Positions 19,092 through 30,247 of a DNA stretch of 64,000 nucleotides are shown here, piece after piece. Made by a program: the position numbers and the translations under genes. A model generated the notes under the pieces. The model had not been told where the DNA came from, searched no databases, and saw nothing but the letters and a program-made list of their open reading frames with translations. The stretch's first letter is position 1. Each line of letters starts with the position of its first letter. Origin of the DNA: Phyllostachys edulis (taxonomy: Eukaryota > Streptophyta > Magnoliopsida > Poales > Poaceae); assembly GCA_036346405.1 (NCBI GenBank), contig CM070557.1, forward strand, positions 59,333,465-59,397,464, in the 5' to 3' direction.

Positions 19092-19394
19092 GTGGCATAT
19101 CAGTTGGAACTTCCCAACACTTTGTCGGCAGTTCATGATACCTTTCATGTCTCTCAATTAAAGAAATGCCTTCGTGTTCCAACCGAGGCTACTTCATTTG
19201 AGAATCTTAATCTGCAACCAGATCTTTCATATCAAGAACAACCAGTGCGTATCCTTGACGAAATGGAACGTAGGACAAGAAATCGCACTGTCAAGTTCTT
19301 AAGAATTCAGTGGGCTAATCATTCCGAGGATGAAGCCACATGGGAGCGCGAAGATCTGATGAAGATCGAGCACCCCCACCTTTTTGCTGTTTAG
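19092..19394 (+). CDS. pol: Integrase C-terminal module and chromodomain of element B
   Basis: 100-codon segment ending at the natural stop (TAG, 19392-19394). It begins with the end of the GPF/Y-type module (VHDTFHVSQLKKCL), then a short linker and a chromodomain of about 50 residues: an aromatic/hydrophobic start (ILDEMERR), the central FLRIQW, the SEDEATWE motif and a final helix. In chromoviruses this domain reads chromatin and directs integration. It shows clearly what the frameshifted A copy encoded. The ATG is internal to the polyprotein. Confidence 0.88.
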   Translation: MAYQLELPNTLSAVHDTFHVSQLKKCLRVPTEATSFENLNLQPDLSYQEQPVRILDEMERRTRNRTVKFLRIQWANHSEDEATWEREDLMKIEHPHLFAV

Positions 19395-19575
19395 TACTTG
19401 TCTTTAAGTCAAGAAAGGCAAGGTTAAACAAAGCAATGTAACATAGTGCTGTTATTACAACTATGTTGTTATGTAAAATCTTTTCTTCCTATCTTTGAAA
19501 GAAATAAAGACAACAGATGTTGTTTCTTTAGAATCATCATTTCAGTCTCACCTTTGTCCAAATTTCAACTTAAGG

Positions 19576-19610
19576 AAATCTCGGACGAGATTTTCTTAAG
19601 GGGGTAGGTT
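19576..19610 (+). other. Hairpin and polypurine tract of element B
   Basis: AAATCTCG/CGAGATTT (19576-19583, 19586-19593, loop GA) followed by AAGGGGG from 19598; LTR-3 begins at 19611. The loop is one base shorter than in A. Confidence 0.85.
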
Positions 19611-21002
19611 TGTAATACCTCGGCCTTAATGTACAAAGAATAAAGTCTCGTTCATGTCATTATCGCTCATTTTGGCAAATTAGGCAAAATGTTACAAACT
19701 ATTTTCTCAATTTCTATTATCAAATTCAACTTGACCAAAAATTTCAAAAGGAAATACCACTTAATGTTGGTATTATGACTGGGAAACATTTCAATTGAAA
19801 ACTAGATAGGTTATTATGGCCAAAAATAAATTTTATTGAATTTATAGAAATTATTTTGAACTTCAGAAAAATAATTGTATTTAAATAAACCTTAATTGGT
19901 TTAATTGAATTATTTATATATTTGTAAAGAAGAAACAGTGGTTTCCAAATTTTATTTGGGGAATATATCATCCCAGTATCAAACCTGCAAAATTTCAAGA
20001 TTTTACAAATTTATTTGCTATTTTTGAAAGCCCAGTCAAACTTTGTGAATAATTGAAACAGATTTGGTCAAATCTCTCGGTCTAACTCGAGTCGGGCACT
20101 GTAGCGGCGCGGGCGAGTCCAAACCGGCGCGTGCAGTCTGGCTCGGTCACGTCCTCCTCGCGCGTGTCCGAAAGCTCAGCCCATCTCCACCGTCCATTCG
20201 TGCGCGAACGGGCCAGATGAAGTGGGCCGTTCGGACCGCTTTTCTCCCTCTTCCTTTTTGACCGTTGGATCTTCTTTGGGCGGCCCAGATCTTTGTGACG
20301 TTCGGACCAAAATCCTCCCTCATCTCTTTCAGCCGTTGGATCGTGAACTGACGGCGATAGAGCTTTGGTCCAAAGCGTTCCCGCGCGCGCCGCATCGTGG
20401 GCCGTTGGAGCGAAATCGTGCGGCTCATATTGAGTGGGCCGTTCGGACCACTTTCTTCCCTCATCGCTATCCACCGTTGAAATCCAATCGAACGGCCCAC
20501 CGTCGCTGTGATCTTCGGACCACTTGGGCAATGGCTGCGCGCTACCCTGGGCCCGCATGTCAGTGGGGTTTGTGGGTGCTGCGGTGCGTGAAGTTTCCCC
20601 CGCATGCGCGCATGGGCGAGTTCCCTGGGCCCGCATTGTCAGCGACGTTTTGCTTCGCTGCGGTGTGCGCTGCGTGGTGGGATTAGTCCTGGGCCCGCAT
20701 GTCAGTGGGGGTGTTAGGCGCTGATGTGTGCGCGCGTGCATGGTTTTGTTAACTCCTGGGCCCACGCGTCAGTGACATGTTGTGCTCCCTGCGTGTACTG
20801 TGTGTGCATTGCATGGCTTTGTGGCCCACTTGTAAGTGGCAGAAAATTTTGTTTCTCTCTGGTGTTCCACCCTAAGCAATGTGGTGCACGAAATGGTGGT
20901 ATAGCATAACAAATTGTGGATAATTATCCCTTAATATTTATCCATTCATGCCACCTCTTGATCTCTAGACCTTTCTCAAATTTTCTACACCTTTTGGAGC
21001 AC

Positions 21003-21010
21003 TATATAAA
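21003..21010 (+). promoter_or_regulatory. TATA box of LTR-3
   Basis: TATATAAA, same surroundings as in LTR-2. Confidence 0.75.
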
Positions 21011-21228
21011 CCCTAAAGGTGTAGCTCTCTGCCATTGTTGATCACAAGGGATTTCTTCACTTGGTCATCTTCTCCAGTGAAGCTCTCTAATCCTTTTTCC
21101 ATTGTTCAACCTCAAGAAAACCTAAACCTCATGTTATTATGGTGTTGATCATTTCCTTGTAGGTTCAACTTGTGTTTCTTTCCTCTATCACCTTGAACCA
21201 ATTGAAGCTTCGCTGAGCAAGCTTCATC

Positions 21229-23675
21229 ATGGGTGAGTAGGTTCCATCTTTTCTTTAGTAAAAATTTGTCTTATGATCTTTAGAGCTTGATCCCATCATC
21301 TTCTTTGGTCAAGACAAGAAAGAGTTCTTCGGATCACTTTTGGTTGACCAAGAACTAATCTTTTCTCCTTAAACCCTAGCCGGTAAGTTAGATTTTCACT
21401 TGTCAAAATACTAGTCTGTCTGCTCATTAGCAAACCCTATTAATATTATGCTTTTATTTAGGATATTATGATCACTAGAATGTCTTTTAGTGTTAACTCC
21501 ATTATTGCTAGTGCTAGCGAAAAGGGTATATGTTACTTTCTTGTTTTGGGTCAAACCAACAAAGTCAATAACGCTTTTTTCTTCCTTTACCGCAATTAAG
21601 ATTGTTATTAATGGGTTGTAGTATTAACTACCTCCCGGTGGTTATAACTCCACCTTAAAAGCATTGAACTAGTATAATCGCACTAGCTAGCGAAATTGGA
21701 AACCAATGTTTTTACTGCTTTTGGTCCTTCACCAAACCGACAACATAACTCCAAGAATTAAATGACTAACACTAGTTATTAAATGAGTAGTGAACCAACA
21801 TTAGCTTTAATGTACTCGGCTTCATGTCGACTCTCATTTTCTGAAGTAGAGCTAGGTAATTAATTTAATTACAACCTATCCTGCTCCAGCTTCTAAAAAC
21901 CTCGATCCTCAGAGCATTTTATTTATATAGAGTTGCTTAGTAACTAATTAGTTGTAATGTCCTGCTTTAGTACATCAAATCATTCTGTAGCTATGTTCAA
22001 AAATACAAAAACTAGGTAGTATATATATCGAGGATGGTATGTATGAGTTATTATCCTTAATAAATTGATTATAGCTTAAGCATATCATTACCTATGCATT
22101 AATCTTTGATCATGCATTTCTTTTATATGCACCTGCTCCTTGTTTTCTTGTGTTTATTGGATTTATTTTATTTGCTTTTAGAAACCGGTTCTTCCGAGTG
22201 TGTTGAGCCTTTCATTGAATTGCAAGAACTCGAACAAGAGGTCATATACTACTATCAAGGCAAGCTTCCTCTCGCACTATGTTGAACCTAATCTTTTGAA
22301 CTGTAGATTTATAAAATTACAAAGACATCATTGCATGCAATCTTCTAAAAATTTATTTATGCCCTGCTTTCTAGTTAGTTATAACCTAAGCTTGTGGCTT
22401 ATCTTGAATTATATCATACCCTCAAACTAAGGTAGTTTGTGATGGTATTATAATTAATTTTGACTTTTGCTTAGCCATGCAAATCCATAGAACGTTAGAG
22501 TTTGGCAAGCTTAGCTTGTCGACTTGGGAACAACAACCTAATTTTAATGATTTAATTTTTGTTTAAGTTTATTTGATTTGGAAATGCTTCTAAATCTTGT
22601 TGATAATTCAATTCAAATCTGGACAAGTGGATGCTAGTGGTGGTGCTTTTGTGCACGAGAATTGGGAATGTGGATGTCTTGTCCTGTTGATTAAGGATCA
22701 ACTCGACGGCCCAATTCAAGCCCCAACGCATTTCCACATGCGAAGGTATGGGCGCTTGTTTGGTTAAGTAAAGGGTTAGTGCTATTGAGTTGATAATTTG
22801 GAGAGTAAGGACATGTGTATTGATTTCATATGGCATAGATGCGAGCGCCTTATGCCATGTGAAGCTTATATTGATATCGATGTTCTTAGCAAGGGTAAGG
22901 GCGTAGGGTATTCCGTCACCAGACGTTCCTTCAGTGCCCGATCATGTGTAAAGCGTAGATAACACGAGTTCGCATTTAATTGATCTGGTCGGCATTACTG
23001 CATAAATATGTGAGCCCCGTTGAATGTATGCTATCGATCGGTTTAAGCGGGATTAATCTCACATGGGTCATCCAACTCAATAGTGCTAGCTTGTTGAAAA
23101 TACCAAATCTTAGTTTACCCTACCAAGCATACCAAAGGCGTGTGCTATTATCCCGGGGCTACGGGCTAACTAAGTCATGTGGGTAAAGATGTACACCCTC
23201 GCAGGTTAAAACTATTCAATAGCCGTGTCCACGGTTATGGACAACGCTTTGAATTGATGTCACCAGATAGATTTTACTCTATGTTGGTTTGGGAATTGAT
23301 TCAAATGATGGATGTCATGCACATTTAATTGTGAGATGTTATTTACTTTTGTTACTGCTTATATTTATGTTTACAATTACTGCTTTTTAGTCCAAATCAA
23401 GTTATTAAAATTGCTTTTATCAAAACATAGTCATGGTAGGTTAAGAGTTATCACTTTATGCAACCATGAACTATTTAAACCTCCTGTTGATAACCTTATG
23501 CATATAAAATTCTATTCCATTGTATAGGTTCTCACAAACACTTTATTTCATTAGTTTGTGTAAGACTTGCTGAGTACCTTTTGTACTCAGGGTTTTATGA
23601 CCCCTTGTTGCAGGAGAAGATGGATACTTGTATGAGATGCCCGTTAGCGCCGATCTGGGTGACGCTAACGAGTAG
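21229..23675 (+). CDS. Putative spliced small ORF inside LTR-3 (exons 21229-21232, 22182-22259, 23614-23675)
   Basis: Third A-family copy: ATGG before GTGAGTAG, a 78-nt block between GCTTTTAG and GCAAGC, and a 62-nt block after TTGTTGCAG ending in TAG at 23673-23675. Length and phase are unchanged. One codon differs from the other copies (CTCGAA against CCTGAA, a CTG-context difference). See the LTR-2 entry for evidence and doubts. Confidence 0.38.
23180..23243 (+). other. Conserved LTR palindrome/hairpin module, copy in LTR-3
   Basis: Same module with small losses (CTCGCAGG for CCTGCAGG, CTATTCAATAG for CTATTCGAATAG). The two overlapping hairpins are intact. Confidence 0.7.
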
Positions 23676-24123
23676 TGCTAGTTCTAACCTCCACGCAATA
23701 GCCTGCGGGATGATGGGGCCATTGGTGGTGTTATCTTTTAAATTTCGTTTCCGCTGTTGTTCTTTTTTTTGACCTTTTGTAATGACCCAAGGTCATTTGT
23801 AATTATAAAACTTCAATTCGGTTACTGTAGCAACCTGGTACGGTAGCAACCGAATTATGATGTAAATATTGATGTATAATTATGTGAATGTATGACTTGT
23901 ATGTGATTGATGCAATGTTGATCAAGGATATATGTGCAATAGTCACTAATCCTGGGAACTATTGCATGGCATATATCCGGGAACCTAATTGTTGGATTGT
24001 TACTTATTATAATTATGCTTCTAGTATGGTTTTTATTATGACATTACATCGCTCCTTAATTAAGAATTATGCTACCAGTATAATTTATAATTTGGCACAT
24101 TCCAATAATTTAGGGGTCTCACA

Positions 24124-24826
24124 GAACTCCGGGCATGTCGGACGCCTGCTAGGAGAATACGTCTTGATTTGCTCGGAGGAAGGAAACGAACGACTCTTCA
24201 TATTTGAGATCGAGTCCTGCTCTGATCAGGACCTTTTGGGCAAACGCATCAGCGTTTCTTGACCCAGACGGTGTGTTGGCGATTCTCGGAGGAGCGCCTT
24301 TACTGAGTGGTACCTCCTTGGTTTGGTCGGAGGGCTTTGGCGTAATCTTTGGCCTCGAGTGCTTGTCCTGCATGGTAGGTGGATTAGTTTTCCTGGTCGG
24401 AAGTTCATCGACCAGTTCTAAAGACTTCCGATCACATGCATAAGCCATTTTTCGATCTCCTTGAACCGTGATGACTCATTTTGGCCCTGGCATCTTTAGA
24501 CTCTGATAACCGTAGTGCGTGGCTATCAGGACTTTTGCTAGAGCCGGATGACCGATGATTCCATTATATGCGGTTTCAAAGTCAACCACATCGAACGGAA
24601 CCTTTTCCGTTCGGAAGTTGTCAGGCCTCTCGAACGTAATCGGCAAAGACAACTGTCCTATCGGTTTAGCGGTAGAACCAGGAACTACGCCGTGGAAGGC
24701 ATACTTTATGGGTTTTACCTTTGACCTGGGGATCTACATCTCTTCCAATGCCCTCGTAAATAGAATGTTTAAAGAACACCTCCATCTATTAAGGCTCGAT
24801 TAACTTTACAATTGTTAATGGTAGGT
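24124..24826 (-). pseudogene. pol: Element D, duplicated fragment 1: linker before reverse transcriptase of a Tat-like gypsy
   Basis: 703 bp equal in length to 36138-36840 and differing at only about a dozen sites. Minus-strand frames carry SNKPSD-like linker sequence and end just before the RT start (NQDVF and the motif MPGVPRE seen in the other copy). It is bounded on the left by the A/B insertion and on the right by the C LTR, both at sites that can be matched to the second copy. No complete domain is encoded. Confidence 0.8.
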
Positions 24827-25112
24827 TGTCGGGACCCAAAATTTCGATTCAGGACCCCCTGTGTTTAAATGCACTAGCCCAGGATCACGCTAGTGCGCAC
24901 AGTGTAGACAAAGATGGATATCAATCAACACAAGCGAATAATAACATAAGCGAATAATTTGATTAATAAATAGTGGTTTGACCTTACGGTCGAGTTTACA
25001 ATTATTGAGCCACGCAGGGCTTAACAGAGAAATAAACAGCAGCGGAAATAGAAACGGCAGTGGCGTCCCATCGATTCACCACAGGCAACCGACTGGGATC
25101 AAGACCTCACGA

Positions 25113-26275
25113 TCAGGCACCTTCAAAGTACTCGTCCTCGAATGCTGGGAAGACTCCTCCTCCTCTGCTTGATTCGTCAAAACAAGCGTGAGTACACAAC
25201 CGTACTCGCAAGCCACACCACAGAGATGCAAAATATACATGCTGGCTTTTTACAAGGGAAAGGCATTCTGTGGCTCTTTTGCATAAATGCAACTTTTGCA
25301 ATTGAATACAAGTAATAGATTGAAAACAAGTAAAACAAATAGACAATAGTAATTTAACAATTTATTTCACAAAGACGCACACAGCCTAAACAAATTATTC
25401 ACATAGCTGGATGATTTAAACCACACAGCTCCCTTCCCACACAGTTTTATGAAGATCTACCCCTAGTGTGAAATCCCCGAGCATTGTCCATGATCGCGGA
25501 CGCGGCTATTCGAATAGTTTTACACTCTGCAGAGGTTGTACACTTTACCCACAAAATACAATTAGTGTAGCTAGCACTAATCATAACAAAGCATTTCGGA
25601 CATTCATCTTACTATGCTAGGCCTGTCCCATAACAGGCATGTGGTCGTACAGATGGGGCTCAGTTCAATGGCGCACATGGTGAGGTCCTTAATTGACCAA
25701 GGCAAGACTACCACATACTAACTACAAATCCCTATGCACACAGCTTATCAATCCCATGCACACAGCTCCACCAAAAATAGCACATAGCCCACCATATCAC
25801 ATAGTATCCACCACTTGCCTCAGTCTAAATCATTTCCCACCCAGTTGGTTTTAAGTGCAACACATGCCTTGCAACACATAGTGCACACAGCTTTTATCAC
25901 ATAGTTGCATATTCACTTAATCAAGTTATAATAGCAATCTACATGACCAGTGATTCGTGGCATGGCTAAGCAATCTAATCGCACTAACCAACCCACGTTG
26001 GTGCTACAATATTACCAACTAAATATCAGCTAGGGTGACAAGGAATTTAGACATAGCAATTTAACAAGGAAGGCATAACAATTTGGAAATATACATCTAC
26101 CCCAAAAGCATTTAAATAATTACTTGAAATAAAATGCAGTAATTTGAAATAAAATACTTTTAGCAAACTGGGAATCAAGATGGTCAAGGGTATAGCTTGC
26201 CTTGGAAAAGGTCTAGGAATTGATCTTGGTCTTGGAAAGGTCCTTCTTCTTCAACTCTTCCAGCAGCGTCGAAGT
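25113..26275 (-). CDS. Putative spliced small ORF blocks in the C LTR (26201-26275 and 25113-25164)
   Basis: On the minus strand, a 75-nt block starting after a TAG border at 26275 ends CCAAG before GCAAGCTATA, again a GC-type donor. It has the phase of the A-family block and is acidic and Gln-rich (QDQDQF, ending FQ). A second block begins after AAGCAG at 25164 with GAG repeats. In this copy it is 1 nt shorter than at 34121-34173, where it stays open as an acidic tail ending EDEYFEGA and a TGA stop. No first exon or ATG was identified. The resemblance to A and F rests on position, borders, phase and acidity, not on residue identity. Confidence 0.25.
25485..25552 (-). other. Conserved LTR palindrome/hairpin module in the C LTR
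   Basis: Reverse orientation: GTCCATGATCGCGGAC, then GGCTATTCGAATAG, CTCTGCAGAG and TTTACCCACA. In the sense direction the first hairpin is CGCG-TC-CGCG where A has CGTG-TC-CACG, a paired change. Confidence 0.75.
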
Positions 26276-27178
26276 CTACTCACAAACGAGATAAACAAAC
26301 AAACTAAATAAATAACAGAAGCAATTAACTCCAATAAAATGATTAAAAATCTCCAATAGATAGATCTGGATTTTAGACGAATTTAGAAATTTGAATGGAT
26401 GGATTTGGAGTTAGGATGCAAAAGATATGGGGTTTCAAAGTTTAAATCTAAAGAAAACCCTAAAATCAGAATTATATGAATTTCCCGAATTATTTCTCAA
26501 AGGAAAAATCGGAATATTGCGCAAGCATGACGTCAGCCCTGGGAATTTCAGAAAAGAAATAATGAAAAGAAAAACCTGACGTGTGGGGCCCACACGTCAG
26601 TGACACGGCTCACGGTGGACCAAATCCACCGAGGCTCTGGATCTGGAGATCTGGTGAGGTGGCGCAACTACACACGTGGCGCTGACGCGGCGCCTATGTG
26701 GCGGACACGTGCGCGCCACGGAGGCTACGGTGCTGAGGTGGAGGGTGATGTGGATGACGGCGAGTGCGACGGCGCACTGAACCCAATGGTTCCGGCGAAC
26801 GACGGCGCCTCACCGGCGACGGGTGGTACAGGTGCGTAGAGAATGCGATGGGGATCACGGGGGTGGGCTCACGGGTGCTCAAGGACGATCGAGGCGGCCG
26901 GCGGTGAGGTAGAAGCGGCGGCGGGGCTTCGGGCTCGACGGCGATGGCGTTAGGGGACTCCTCCGACGGAACGAAGGTGACTCCGAGGTTCCTCTCACTC
27001 GTGCGATGTCGATGGTGTAGGCGATGCGGCTCCGGCGGCTTCGGGTGCGGTGGAATTACTCGCCGGAGTAGGCGGTGGCGAGAAACCCTAAAGCTTGAAT
27101 CGGCGGCGGCGCTGAGGCTCTCGGGTGGAGGTGATCTAGGGTTTGGGATCAGGAGGCAAAGGCGAACCTCGGGGACCC

Positions 27179-27185
27179 ATTTATA
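27179..27185 (-). promoter_or_regulatory. TATA box of the C LTR
   Basis: TATAAAT on the minus strand within the GC-rich region, followed by a leader with AAACCCTAG and GGGTTTCTCGCC-type plant 5' leader sequence almost free of ATG. The same box is at 49143-49149 in the solo LTR. Confidence 0.6.
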
Positions 27186-28041
27186 GGCGCAGGGCGGCCT
27201 CGGGGTGGCGTAGCGGCGGCGGAGATCAAAGCCCGAAACGACCGCGCGAGGAAACGGGGATAGAAACGAATTCGAAGTTTGAATTTGAACGGAGTCGGTG
27301 TGGAAGGGATAACGATGAAGTTTGGTGCGGAAATCTGGGGATTTTAGTTAGCAGAAACGAACGCGGCGAGTTTAGAAGGCGCCAATGGCGACACTTGCCG
27401 CGAGTCAGCGAGAAGGAGACCGTGTCGGAGACGAAGACACTGTAGCGGGCCCATGCGTCAGAGAGAGGGAGAGCGAGGCGCTCGCGCGCGGTCGTTGATC
27501 TAGCCGTCCAACTCAGATCGGATGGCCCACAACCAATGTGACGTTCGGACCGCTCCAATCGGCCATCAAGATCGGGACGTCCATACGCGATCCAACGGCT
27601 GCCATTGATCAAGAAGCAAACAAAGTGAGGAGAGAGAGGTGACGAGTGGGGTCCGCTTTGTCGATTGCTATGGTATGTATGGACGGCAAAGATCTTTGGT
27701 AGGGCCGACGACGAAGAGAGTGGGTTTAGGCCCAAGACTGTTTGGAGATTTTATTAGCTTTTTCTTTTTACGAAAATACCAGAAATCCAAATAAGCAATG
27801 GAAATTAGCAAATGAACTTGGAAAAATTCTATAAAATTCTAGAAAATGTATCCAAGCACATAGAATCCAAATAAAATAGTTTTGACTATTGTTCGTGTTG
27901 ACTTTAGTCATATTAAATTGTTTTGTTACTCAAAGTCCAATATTAAGCTTTTAAATTAAATTCAAACAAATCCAAATGGTGAATTTTCTCCCTGCTAACT
28001 ATTCAAATGATTTTTAAAGCTCTAAAAATTGGGATGTTACA

Positions 28042-28078
28042 AACCTCCCCCCTTAAAGGAATCTCGTCCCCGAGATTC
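28042..28078 (-). other. Polypurine tract and hairpin of element C
   Basis: Plus strand shows ACCTCCCCCCTTAAAG next to the LTR and the inverted repeat GAATCTCG/CGAGATTC (28059-28066, 28071-28078, loop TCCC). Arrangement and stem core (ATCTCG/CGAGAT) match A and B. Confidence 0.85.
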
Positions 28079-28081
28079 AGG

Positions 28082-29536
28082 CTAGTTGGAGAAAAGGCTA
28101 GGGAACTCGGCTTTCAACTCTTCTTCACGCTCCCACGTTGCTTCACCTTCTGAGTGGTGGCTCCACTGCACCTTGCAGAAACGAACTGTCTTGCTTCTGG
28201 TCCGACGTTCTGCGACATCCAAAATCTTGACCGGCTGCTCTTTGTAGGTAAGGTCTTCTTTTAGTTCAATTGACTCCAACGGGGCTTGTTCTTCTGGCAC
28301 ACGAAGACACTTCTTCAACTGAGAGACATGAAAGACATCATGTACTCCTGCTAGTGACTGCGGTAGCTCCAACTGATAAGCTACCTCTCCACGGCGATTC
28401 AATATCTTGAACGGACCAACATACCGAGGGGCAAGCTTTCCTTTGGCATGGAACCTTTTCACACCTCTGAGGGGCATAACTCGAAGATACACAAAATCCT
28501 CTGGCTCAAAACTGAGATCGCGACGACGATTATCGGCATAACTCTTCTGCCTCAACTGAGCTATTTTTAGTCTCTCTCGGATCATAGACACTTGTTCTTC
28601 TGCTTCTTGAATAATATCTGGGCCAAAGACCGAACGTTCAGCTGTTTCTGACCAATTCAACGGGGTTTTGCAGGCACGACCATACAAAGCTTCAAACGGC
28701 GACATTTGTAAACTGGCTTGATAACTGTTGTTGTACGAGAATTCTGCATATGGCAAACTCTTGTCCCAACGGGTAGCATTTGCTAGAGCACAGGCTCTCA
28801 ACATATCTTCCAATATCTGATTGACTCTCTCAGTCTGTCCATCTGTCTGGGGATGATACGCAGTACTGAAATTTAGGTGAGTCCCTAAGGCTTCATGCAA
28901 ACTCTGCCAAAATCGGGAGGTGAACTGAGATCCTCGATCTGACACTATCTTCTTAGGCACACCATGCAAACTGACATTCCTTGACATATACAGCTCTGCC
29001 AGACGATCTCCTGAGTACGTGGTTTTGACTGGCAAGAAATGGGCAACCTTAGTCAAACGATCCACTATTACCCAAATCGAATCGTAACCCGATTGAGTCT
29101 TGGGTAAACCGGTAATGAAATCCATTCCGATTTCTTCCCACTTCCACTCTACAATCTTCAAGGATTGCAACAGACTCTGCCGCCTCGATGCTCGCTTTAA
29201 CTTTTGACACACGCCGCACAAGGCAACGAACTCTGCGACGTCTCGCTTCAGATTTGGCCACCAAAACTTATTTTTAACATCCTGATACATCTTAGTACTA
29301 CCAGGATGAATCGAATACTTTGAGTCATGGGCCTCCTTCAGAATTAGCTGTCTCAAACCATCAACATCTGGTACGCAAATACGTCCACTGATCCACAGTA
29401 TATCTTGATCATCTACTGTGAATTCCTTGAACTTCCCTTCTGCCATCTTCTTCTTGATGTCTGCAAGCTCTGAATCTTTTGGCTGAGCCTCGCGAATCTG
29501 CTTCTCCAAAGTAGACTGCACTTCTAGACTGGCCAC
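28082..29536 (-). CDS. pol: Integrase and chromodomain of element C polyprotein (open 484-codon segment)
   Basis: C-terminal part of pol. The integrase zinc finger (HPGSTKMYQDV, CGVCQ) lies around residues 75-115, and the catalytic core is GMDFITGLPK with IVDRLTKVAHF, VSDRGSQFTS and QTERVNQ (Asp, Asp, Glu). The GPF/Y-type module (GKLAPRYVGPF, VHDVFHVSQLKKCL) follows, and the end is a chromodomain (ILDVAERRTRS, SEGEATWE). The stop lies 40 bp before the LTR. The segment's ATG is internal: a frame break and stop near 29540-29740 separate it from RNase H. Confidence 0.92.
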   Translation of the reverse strand: MASLEVQSTLEKQIREAQPKDSELADIKKKMAEGKFKEFTVDDQDILWISGRICVPDVDGLRQLILKEAHDSKYSIHPGSTKMYQDVKNKFWWPNLKRDVAEFVALCGVCQKLKRASRRQSLLQSLKIVEWKWEEIGMDFITGLPKTQSGYDSIWVIVDRLTKVAHFLPVKTTYSGDRLAELYMSRNVSLHGVPKKIVSDRGSQFTSRFWQSLHEALGTHLNFSTAYHPQTDGQTERVNQILEDMLRACALANATRWDKSLPYAEFSYNNSYQASLQMSPFEALYGRACKTPLNWSETAERSVFGPDIIQEAEEQVSMIRERLKIAQLRQKSYADNRRRDLSFEPEDFVYLRVMPLRGVKRFHAKGKLAPRYVGPFKILNRRGEVAYQLELPQSLAGVHDVFHVSQLKKCLRVPEEQAPLESIELKEDLTYKEQPVKILDVAERRTRSKTVRFCKVQWSHHSEGEATWEREEELKAEFPSLFSN

Positions 29537-30247
29537 AAATCCTTCAGATACTACTTCTAGCTTCAGCTTCTAGAATTCCTCTTGAAGTTCTGAACAAAAC
29601 TCTTTCACCTCCAAAGCATTGCAGTGGCTCTTACGTCTCAAAGCACTAGCAACGACATTGGCTTTACCAGGATGGTAATGGATTCCAATATTATAATCTT
29701 TTATCAACTCTAGCCATCTTCTCTGTCTCATATTCAGATCCGACTAAGTGAAAATGTATTTTAAGCTCTTATGATCTGTGTATATCTCGCAGCGATTACC
29801 GATGAGGTAATGACGCCAAATCTTCAAAGCATGCACTACTGCCCCTAATTCCAGATCATGGGTAGGATAGTTCTCTTCATGAGGCCTTAACTGCCTTGAC
29901 GCATAGGCGACAGCTCTTCCTTCTTGCATCAGGACACATCCTAATCCTTGACGCGACGCGTCACAATAGATATCAAAATCCTTGCGAATATCTGGCAAAA
30001 TCAGCACTGGGGCTGAAGTCAAACGCTTCTTCAATTCTTAAAAACTTTCTTCACCAGCTGGGGTCCAGGTAAAATTTTTCTCCTTCTTCAACAATTGCGT
30101 AAGAGGTTTAGCAATCGATGAGAATCCTTCAATGAAACGGCGATAATACCCTGCTAATCCCAAGAAACTGCGAATCTGGGTGACAGTCTTGGGCTGTTCC
30201 CAATGTAGTACTGCTTTAACTTTATCGGGATCAATCACTACTCGCAA
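29537..30247 (-). pseudogene. pol: RNase H and RT end of element C (frame-broken)
   Basis: Minus-strand frames 30038-30247 (RT thumb and connection: SFLGLAGYYRRFIEGFS) and 29744-30034 (RNase H: DIYCDASRQGLGCVLMQ, YTDHKSLKYIF). The continuation to 29537 carries the end of RNase H (GKANVVASAL-like) in another frame. Single stops and frameshifts separate the pieces. Confidence 0.88.

Larger units (their letters stand above)
13472..24123 (+). mobile_element. Element B: second internal region and LTR-3 of the tandem complex
   Basis: Internal region 13472-19610 (6139 bp) nearly equals that of A in length and content, and LTR-3 follows. Together with LTR-2 it forms a second complete retrotransposon of the same family. 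The complex ends at 24123 and is followed by GAACT, which the uninterrupted D copy at 36138-36142 has only once, consistent with a 5-bp target duplicate whose partner lies left of the window. Confidence 0.93.
19611..24123 (+). repeat. LTR-3, 3' LTR of element B
   Basis: 4513 bp, from TGTAATACCT to TCTCACA. Contains the U3 arrays (about 20215-20830), the TATA box (21003-21010), the small-ORF blocks and the hairpin module. It is nearly identical to LTR-2; the differences concentrate at CTG/CAG. Confidence 0.95.
24827..28041 (-). repeat. 3' LTR of element C
   Basis: 3215 bp; on the plus strand it starts TGTCGGGACCC and ends GGGATGTTACA. Contains a GC-rich promoter-leader portion (about 26580-27720) and AT-rich R-U5. 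The solo LTR at 36841-50021 is a near-identical second complete copy. Confidence 0.95.

Noticed and set aside
26600..27445. Plus-strand frames in the GC-rich part of the C LTR
   Set aside because: Antisense to the LTR transcript, low complexity, no start context or domain.
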